Source: Roseivirga ehrenbergii
Lineage (GTDB): Bacteria > Bacteroidota > Bacteroidia > Cytophagales > Cyclobacteriaceae
Direction: 5' to 3'
Length of the DNA stretch: 64,000 nt
Assembly: GCF_001593005.1 (NCBI RefSeq)
Contig: NZ_LQZQ01000049.1
Span: 248,001-312,000 of the forward strand
The first letter of the stretch is position 1. Every line of letters starts with the position of its first letter. The notes below the pieces were generated by a model. The model made no database searches, was not told where the DNA came from, and worked only from the letters and a program-made list of their open reading frames with translations. A program made the position numbers and the translations under genes. Shown here in pieces: positions 44,501 through 53,500 of the stretch.

Positions 44501-47500
44501 AACGGCCAACCCTAGTGATGGCATTGTGGATATAATATTACAAGCCGAGGATACTAAGAGTGGGGTGAAAAAACAGGCTTTTTCGATTAAACTGGATATT
44601 ACGTCTCCAGTATTTAACTCACCAGCCAATTATCAATTGAATGAGAATATTTCTATCAATTCACATGCCTACGCGGGTGGAGCCAATGATGAAACTCAGG
44701 TAACATTTTCATTAGGAAATGCACATGATGAGTCATTGTTCAATATGAATGGACAATATACCAATGCAGTTTATTTCAATCAATCCCCTGACTTTGAAAA
44801 CCCGCATGACTCTGATGGAGACAATGTATACGTGATTGAGCTTATAGCAACAGATGAGGCTGAAAATAGCACTAGCCTTTTAGTTAATCTAACAGTCAAA
44901 AACTTAAATGAAAACGATCCTATTATTACCAGTGACGGTGGAGGAGAAAGTGCTTCGGTAAGTGTAGAAGAAAACTCCACTTTAATTACAACGGTTGTTA
45001 CAGGGGGAATAGAAGAGGGGTTCGATATTTATTATACCAAGTCTGGCCCAGACTCTTATTATATATTACTTAACAGTACCACTGGTGAATTAACCTTTAG
45101 ATTAAATCCAGATTTTGAATTCCCTGTTGACAGTAATAAAGACAACGTTTATGAGGTCACAATTACTGCTCAAGAAGGGGATAGAACCGATAGCCAAACC
45201 ATTTTGATTAATGTAACTGATGCTTTTGAAAGTAAAGCACCAGTTTTTATATCAGAGCCTATTCTTTCGGTTAACAGTGATCAATTTTATGAATACTCTA
45301 TTATTACGGATGATCCAGACAATGACAAAGCTGAACTTTCATTAGAGTCCGGCCCAGATTGGCTTGAGTTAAAGAATGACAAACTGCAGGTAACTACTTT
45401 CGCAGGTTCTGGCAACGGTGGATATATTGAAGGTCAAAGGTTAGTGGCAGAATTTGAGATGCCTAATGATATAGCCATGGATGCAAGTGGTAATTTCTAT
45501 GTGCTGGATGAGTATAGTCGTATTATTCGAAAAATCAGCATAAATGGGGAAGTTACAACGCTTGCTGGATCTGGGGCGATTGGTAGCACCAATGGTAATG
45601 GAGAAATAGCTTCATTTAAATCTCCTATTGGGTTGGTTATCGATGATTTAGGTAATCTTTTTGTCACAGATGGAAATAATGGCTTAATTAGAAAAGTTAC
45701 TCCAAGTGGAGAGGTAAGTACCTTTGCTGGATCTGGCAATAATTCATACGCAGATGGCAATGGTACTTCTGCCTCATTTGATTTTCCTTCAGGTATAGCT
45801 ATTGATGCTACTGGAAATCTTTTTGTGACAGACTTTTATAATGATCGCATTAGGAAGATAACTCCAAGCGGTGAGGTAAGTACTTTTGCTGGCTCTGGAC
45901 AGAATGGTCTATTAAATGGCATTGGTACGGAAGCATCTTTTAACGGGCCTATTGATCTTGCAATTGACAGTCATGGGAACATATTCGTTCTGGACCAATA
46001 TAATTATAGAATCAGAAAAATAACTTCTGAGGGAGTGGTATCTAGCTTTGCTGGATCGGGGGAGTCTAAAATCGAGGATGGAACAGGAGATCAAGCTTCA
46101 TTTAAAAACCTTAATGGAATAACAATTGATGCCAATGATATTATTTATATATCGGATGCGCATAGTATAAGACAAATATCACCTGAGGGTGTGGTTTCTA
46201 CAATAGCTGGGTCAGAGTATGGGACATTCCTTGACGGTATTGGGACCAATACAAATTTCAGCTCACCAGGGGGCTTAACAGTAGCACCGGATGGTGCCAT
46301 TTACGTGGCGGATAGGAATACCCACAGAATTAGAAAAATAGCTCAAACGTCAAGTTTATCGGGTACACCTTTGGGTATAACGGGAGATTTTGAAGTGGAA
46401 TTAAAGGCATCTGACCCAGATGATGGTTCTAATACTCAGTCGTTTACTATTACAGTGATTGATATAATCCCACCTGTATTCACTTCATCCACTTCATCTA
46501 CTTTTGTTGAAAATGGAACTGGTATAGCCTATACCATTACAGCAACTGATGCCAACGATGTCACCTATAGCTTAGGTGTGGGTAATGACGAAGATTTATT
46601 TGATTTAGTAGGGGATGCCGTTACTTTTAAAACTATCCCTGACTTCGAAGCTCCAACTGATGGGAATACCGATAATGATTACGTCATCAGGGTGAAGGCA
46701 AGTGATGGAGTGAATGAGGTAAGTCAATTAGTGACAATAACAGTGACTAATGTTGATGAAGCACCAGTTATCATATCGACTCCTGTTACCTCAGTTAAGG
46801 AATCAAGCCAGTATGTCTATGGAGTTTCTATAGAAAACCTGAGTGATATCAGCTATACGCTGGAAGCAGAGGTATTACCTGATTGGATGACGCTTATTGG
46901 TAAGAATGCTGTAACGAAATATGCAGGTTCTAGTGAAGTTGGTCAAGATGATGGTACTTTACTGAACGCTACTTTTAATATTCCGCTAGGTATAACAAGA
47001 GATGAAGACGACAATCTTTATGTGACAGATCTATTCAATCACGTAATTAGAAAAGTATCTAATTCAGGGCAAGTAAGTACAATTGCTGGAACTGGTGCCA
47101 TAGGCTATGTTAATGGTAATGCTTCAATAGCTACTTTTAATGAACCGAGCAGTATTGTAAGAGATAGTGAAGGTAATCTTTATGTGGCTGATAGAGAGAA
47201 TCATGCCGTCAGAAAAATAAGTCCTTCAGGTGAGGTAAGCACCTTTGCTGGTAATGGACAGAGGGGATATGTAGATGGGCAGGGTACTTCTGCTCAATTT
47301 AGCCGTCCTACAGAATTGGCCATTGATTCAAATGATAATATTTACGTTACGGATCAAAGTAACTACCGAGTGAGAAAGATTAGTCCTGAAGGAGTCGTGT
47401 CTACAATAGCAGGCAATGGTGAGGCAGGTTATGTAGATGGAGACGGGGCTATCGCTCAATTCTCACAACTCACCGGGATTATAGTTGATTTGAACGGGGA

Positions 47501-50500
47501 CATTTATGTTTCAGATTATGATAATCACCGTATTCGAAAGATTAGCCCACAAGGAATGGTCTCAACATTAGCAGGATCTTCCACTAGGTCAGTTATTGAC
47601 GGCCTTGGTGCAGAGGCTGCATTTTATTCTCCCGCTGGAATGGCTGTTGACGAAAACTTCAATATCTACATTACCGACCAGCGATATGTAAGAAGAATCA
47701 CTCCAGATGGACAGGTTACTACGATTGCTGGTTCTGATCAAAACGGAAATACAGATGGAGAAGGGTTAAGCGCATCATTCAATGAACCTCATAGTGTTGT
47801 TATTGACTCAAAAGGTGATTTATTTATCACAGAAAGTTCTAATAATCTTATCAGAAGAGTATCACTAAAAGACTACACACTGGTTGGTAATCCTCTAAAT
47901 AGGGTAGGAATTCACAGTGTTAGCTTAAAGTCAATAAATTCTAATGGCGAAACAAATGTGCAGTCGTTTTCAGTTGAAGTATTAGATGCTACTCCTCCGT
48001 TATTTACCTCAGCCTCTACAGCTACATTTACAGAAAATGGAACAGGCACAGCCTATACCATTGCCGCAACGGACGCCAGTTCAATTACTTATTTATTGGG
48101 CACAGGTAACGATGAAGGACTTTTTGATGTGAATGAAACTACTGGAGAAGTAACTTTCAAAGTATCTCCAGATTTTGAAAACCCTCAAGATACGGATACT
48201 AATAATTCATATGTAGTAGAAGTATTGGCTACGGATGCCTTAAATAATTCAGCTAGCCTATTGGTTACCATTTCAGTAACAAATGCAGATAATGAAGCAC
48301 CTATTTTTACTTCAACACCCATTACCGAAGTTAATGATAATGAGCAATATGAATATTTCGTTAAGGCAATTGACCCTGATGGAGATATTATAGATATTTC
48401 TTCAGATCAACTTCCAACTTGGTTAAGTCTAAGTAATGAATATATGGTAAGTACTTACGCTGGTTCTGGTTCAAATGGAACAACAGATGGTGTATCGAAT
48501 CAAGCGGAGTTTAGTTTCACAGCTGGCCTAGAAGTCGATTCTCAGGGTAATGTTTATATAGCTGACTGGTTCAATAGAACGATTAGGAAAATAGATTTAG
48601 AAGGTAATGTTACCACAATAGCGGGTAACCCAGATGCAGATCCAGTAGATAACCTAATCGATGGAAATGGTACAAGCGCATCATTTGGAGCCCCATTTGA
48701 TATAGCAATTGATAACAGTAATAATGTTTATGTTCCAGATGTATCAAATAATGCTATTAGGAAGATTGATAAAGATGGAAATGTTACGACAATAGCAGGA
48801 AGTACAACAGCAGGGGCAAATGACGGTGAAGCTGTAAACGCCACATTTAATATGCCTTCCAAAATTGATATTGATAATGAGGGTAACATCTATATTCTTG
48901 ATGTAGGTAATAATAGAATTAGAGTGATCAGCCAAGAGGGGATGGTCTCGACTTTAGCTGGTTCTTCTGAAGGCTATGCAGATGGTACTGGTGGAGATGC
49001 TCTTTTTTCGAACCTTACTGATATTACGGTAGCAGCAGATGGGAATATCTATGTCACTGAAGGTGGTATAAGTAATAAAGTAAGGAAAATCACAAAATCA
49101 GGTGTCGTTACTACGCTTTCCATTCCGGGATCAGCATTTTTTGGACTTGCAGCCATAACGTCAGATAAACGAAGTAATTTATACGTAGCTGACGCACAGC
49201 AGCAAATTAGAAAGATTGATATAAACGGTAACGTTTCAGTCATTGCTGGTTCTAATGGCTCCGAATCGGGTAATGTAAATGGGAAGGGCTCAGACGCTAG
49301 ATTTCATAATCCTTACGGTCTTGCTTTTGATCGTGAGGGGAATTTATTCGTTTGCGATGTTCAGAATTTTCAAATTAAAAAAGTAGAAAGAGGTGCTATC
49401 CTAAATGGCGATCCAGCTGGTCAAACAGGAAGTAATCAAGTTTCTTTAACGGCTACTGATGGGATTGGAACTTCAATAAATCAAAGCTTCAGTATAACAG
49501 TTGTTGATGCTTCGCCTCCTGTATTCACTTCAGCCTCTACAGCTACATTTACAGAAAATGGAACAGGCACAGCCTATACCATTGCCGCAACGGACGCCAG
49601 TTCAATTGCTTATTCATTGGGTACAAGTAACGATGAAGGACTTTTTGATGTGAATGAAACTTCTGGTGAAATAACTTTCAAAGTATCTCCCGATTTTGAA
49701 AGTCCTCAAGACAGCGATACTAATAATTCATATGTAGTGGAAGTATTTGCTACCGATGCATTAGATAACTCAGCTAGCCAAACGGTGACGATTTCAGTAA
49801 CAAATGCCGATAACGAAGCGCCTGTTTTTACTTCAACACCCATTACAAGTATAAATGAAGGTGATACTTACAGCTATTCAGTTTTAGTTAGTGATGTAGA
49901 TGGGGACAATACTACTATATCCATTCCCACGAAACCAAGTTGGCTGAATATCACCAACATTACAGGGGGTGATTTAACAGCTTTTGCTGGTAGAATAACC
50001 TCTGGAAGAACTAATGCTAACGGCACATCAGCCAGTTTCAATTGGCCCACTGGTTTGGCAATTGATAAAACAGGCAATATTTATGTAGCTGATGCATACA
50101 ATGATCTAATTCGTAAAATCACGCCATCTGGTGATGTGTCTACCATAGCAGGCGCACCAGTGGCGGGTCTTACAGATGCCAATGGTAAATCGGCAAAGTT
50201 TAGAAAACCTACTGGTGTGGCTATAGATCGTTCAGGCAACCTGTATGTAGCAGATTTAGATAACTATAGAATACGTAAAATCACACCAAATGGTGATGTA
50301 ACAACCTTTGCAGGGTCGAACAGTCGCGGCAGCACAGACGGAAGGGGAGAAGAGGCAAGCTTTGACAGGCCAGTTGCAATAGCGGTAGATGGTTTGGATA
50401 ATTTGTATGTAGCAGATTATGGGTCACACAAAATTCGTAAAATCACGCCAAATGGTGAAGTAAGTACTTTGGCAGGCTCTGGCTACTCTGGAAGCATTGA

Positions 50501-53500
50501 CGCTATTGGTTTAGATGCTAGGTTCAATAGACCTCATGGGATAGCAGTAGACGGTTCAGGGAATGTCTATGTAGCGGACTTAGATAATCATAAAATTCGA
50601 AAAATCACCCCTTCAGGTAATGTAACAACCTTTGCAGGCTCAGGGATTCAAGGAGGAAACGATGGTAATGGAACATCGGCAAGCTTCAGTAGTCCATCCG
50701 GAATTTTCGTAGGTGGGGCTGGTAATATTTATGTAGTTGACTATGGGAATAGCAAAATTCGTAAAATTACTCCGGCCGGAGATGTAACTACGTTGTTAGG
50801 CTCTGAAAATTCAGTAAATAATGATTTTGGGGGCTCTGGATATGGTGAGACTCCTACCAGTAATCCTAATGGGATTGTCTCAGATGCTCTTGGTAATATA
50901 TATGTAACTGATGTACGTAATCATACGATTCGTAAGGTTTCTGCGCCTCAAATTGTTTTGTCAGGTAATAGCACAGGTAATAGAGGTGCTCATAATGTAG
51001 TGTTAGAGGTAAATGATGGCAATGAGGGGACTGCACAACAAAGTTTTACAATTATTGTAAACGATGTCACAGTTCCTGTATTCACTTCAGCCACAGCTAT
51101 TAACTATGCTGAAAATGGAACAGGCACAGCTTATACCATATCTGCTACCGATGCCAATGCTATTACTTATAGCCTAGGTACAGGAAACGATGAAGCATTC
51201 TTCAATATTTCAGAAGGTGTAGTAACCTTTAAGACATCACCAGACTTTGAGACGAAGAGCAGTTATACTATTCAAGTAAAAGCGAATGATGGCTCAAACG
51301 AATCTGCTCAAACTGTAACAATTACAATCATTGATGTAGATGAAATTCCTCCAGTATTTACTTCAGCAACTGCGGTAAATTATGCTGAAAATGAAACAGG
51401 TACGGCCTACACCATTGTTGCCACAGATGCGAATGATATTACTTATAGCTTAGGCACGGGAAATGATGAAGATTTCTTCAATATTTCAGAAGGTGTAGTA
51501 ACCTTCAAGACATCACCAGACTTTGAGACGAAGAGCAGTTATACTATTCAAGTAAAAGCAAATGATGGACTGAACGAGGCTGCTCAAACTGTAACCATTA
51601 CCATTACCGATGTAGATGAAATAAAACCAGTGGTTACCTTAACCGCAGATGTGAATGGATTAGCCTTTACGCCTTCAGTGAAAATTTCACTTAAATTCAG
51701 TGAGATTGTTACTGGGCTTGAAGTCTCAGATTTTATATTGAGTAATGCCTCTGTCACTAATTTAGAAGGATCAGGTGATACTTATAGTTTGACCCTAAAT
51801 TCTATTTTGGACGGAAACGCATCGGTGGGGCTAAAGGAAAATTCCGTCACGGATGGGAATAATAATGGCAACTTAGCTTCGGCTATTTTCATTCAGAGCT
51901 TCGAAGCTCGAAATGAACTTCCTACCGAAATTAACTTGAGTTCATCAGTAATTGCAGAAAACGTAATTGGCCGTACAGAGATTGGTACTCTAACCACAAA
52001 AGATTCCGATGTAGGAGACCTTCATTCTTACAAGCTTGTAAGTGGAGCGGGAAGTACGGACAATGATAAGTTTGATATTGTAGGAAACAAACTCTTCAAA
52101 AAGGCTGGATTATCTTTTGATTATGAGGCTTTAACATCTTTATCGGTAAGAGTTCAAGTAGTTGATTTAAGAGGAGGAACCTATGAAGTGGCCAAAACCA
52201 TCTCGGTTTCTAATATAGCAGAGCCTGCCGTAGCTTTAACTATTGTTGATGCGTCTAACATTGAGTTAGGAGGCAACAGCATTATATTTGACTTGGTGAA
52301 AATTGGAGCGAGTAAAACTCGTCAGGTTAAAGTCAAGAACACTAGCCCTGATGCGAGTTTGCAAGTAAGTGATGTTAAATTGCCAGCGGGCTTTTCTGCA
52401 AGTGAATCAAACTTCACCTTAGCTATTGGAGAAGAAAAAATCGTCAATATCACTTTCACTCCAATAGATGATCAGTTTTTACTAAAAAGACTTGAATTGG
52501 TCAGCAATGCAGATGTACAGCAGTTATTTGTGGTTGGTAAAGGCGTTCAGAATAAAGCACCAATTGCAATTGCACCATCGGTAAGAATAGCTCATGTACC
52601 GGGTAACTTATTTAAGTTGATTGGTTTCGACCCAGAAGGTGAACCAATTGACTTTGTTATAACTGAAGGGCCGAGTTTAGGTACTTTAACGGCAAGAACT
52701 CAAGCGGGTGAGTATACCTTCGTTCCAAATAGTCTCTCACCTGAAACAATTTATGAAGATCAAGTAACATTTAAGGTGGTTGAACAGGGTGGAGGTTTAT
52801 CCTCGCAAGAAGCTACGGTGCGATTTAGATTTGGTATACCAGATTCAAAACATATACTTTACCCAATAACACTTGAGCCAAAGGATGAAAACAACATTGA
52901 ATTAGTGGTGAAACTTGAAGATCAAGCCATCAACAATGAGTATTTTATCAGTGGTTTTTATCGAGGCAAGGAAGAAAAACTGAACAAAGTATTCAGAGAA
53001 AACATATCGATACCTAAATCTGCATTTACGATTGATGGTACCACGCTGACTTACAAAGTGTCATTAAGTAAAAATGATTATCCAGCCTTGTTCACTAACA
53101 CTAAAGTTTTGATGGGAGTAAGCATTGCTACTGCTAATGGATTTCACGATTCAAAGGCTCAAATCTTCACTAGAAACAGCAGCGGTAATTTAGGGGGAAG
53201 CGGAATTAATGATGATTCTTCTAAAGATGGAAACTTCGCAGTGTTTGCTGTAGATGCTTCGGTTCCCGAAAACGAAAGTATCAACCTAAAACTCTCAGCT
53301 ATTGAGTTTGGAGATTTTGATCTTTCTGAGGCAGAAGTTACCATCGTAAAAGGCCCACTGAGCGGAACAGTAGGTACTCCTAAGCTTGTTTCTAATAAAG
53401 ATGGTTTTGCAGAATGGACATTGGAATATACTTCTACTTCTGAAATAGGGCTAAAGGATTCGATACAATTTAGTGTTACTCATAAAGGCAGAAATGAAAC

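Noticed and set aside
43361-51620. Tandem repeats in the giant gene as a CRISPR array or assembly artefact
   Set aside because: The repeats are coding, in frame, of unequal length and diverged, and they encode NHL and cadherin units. There are no short direct repeats with unique spacers.
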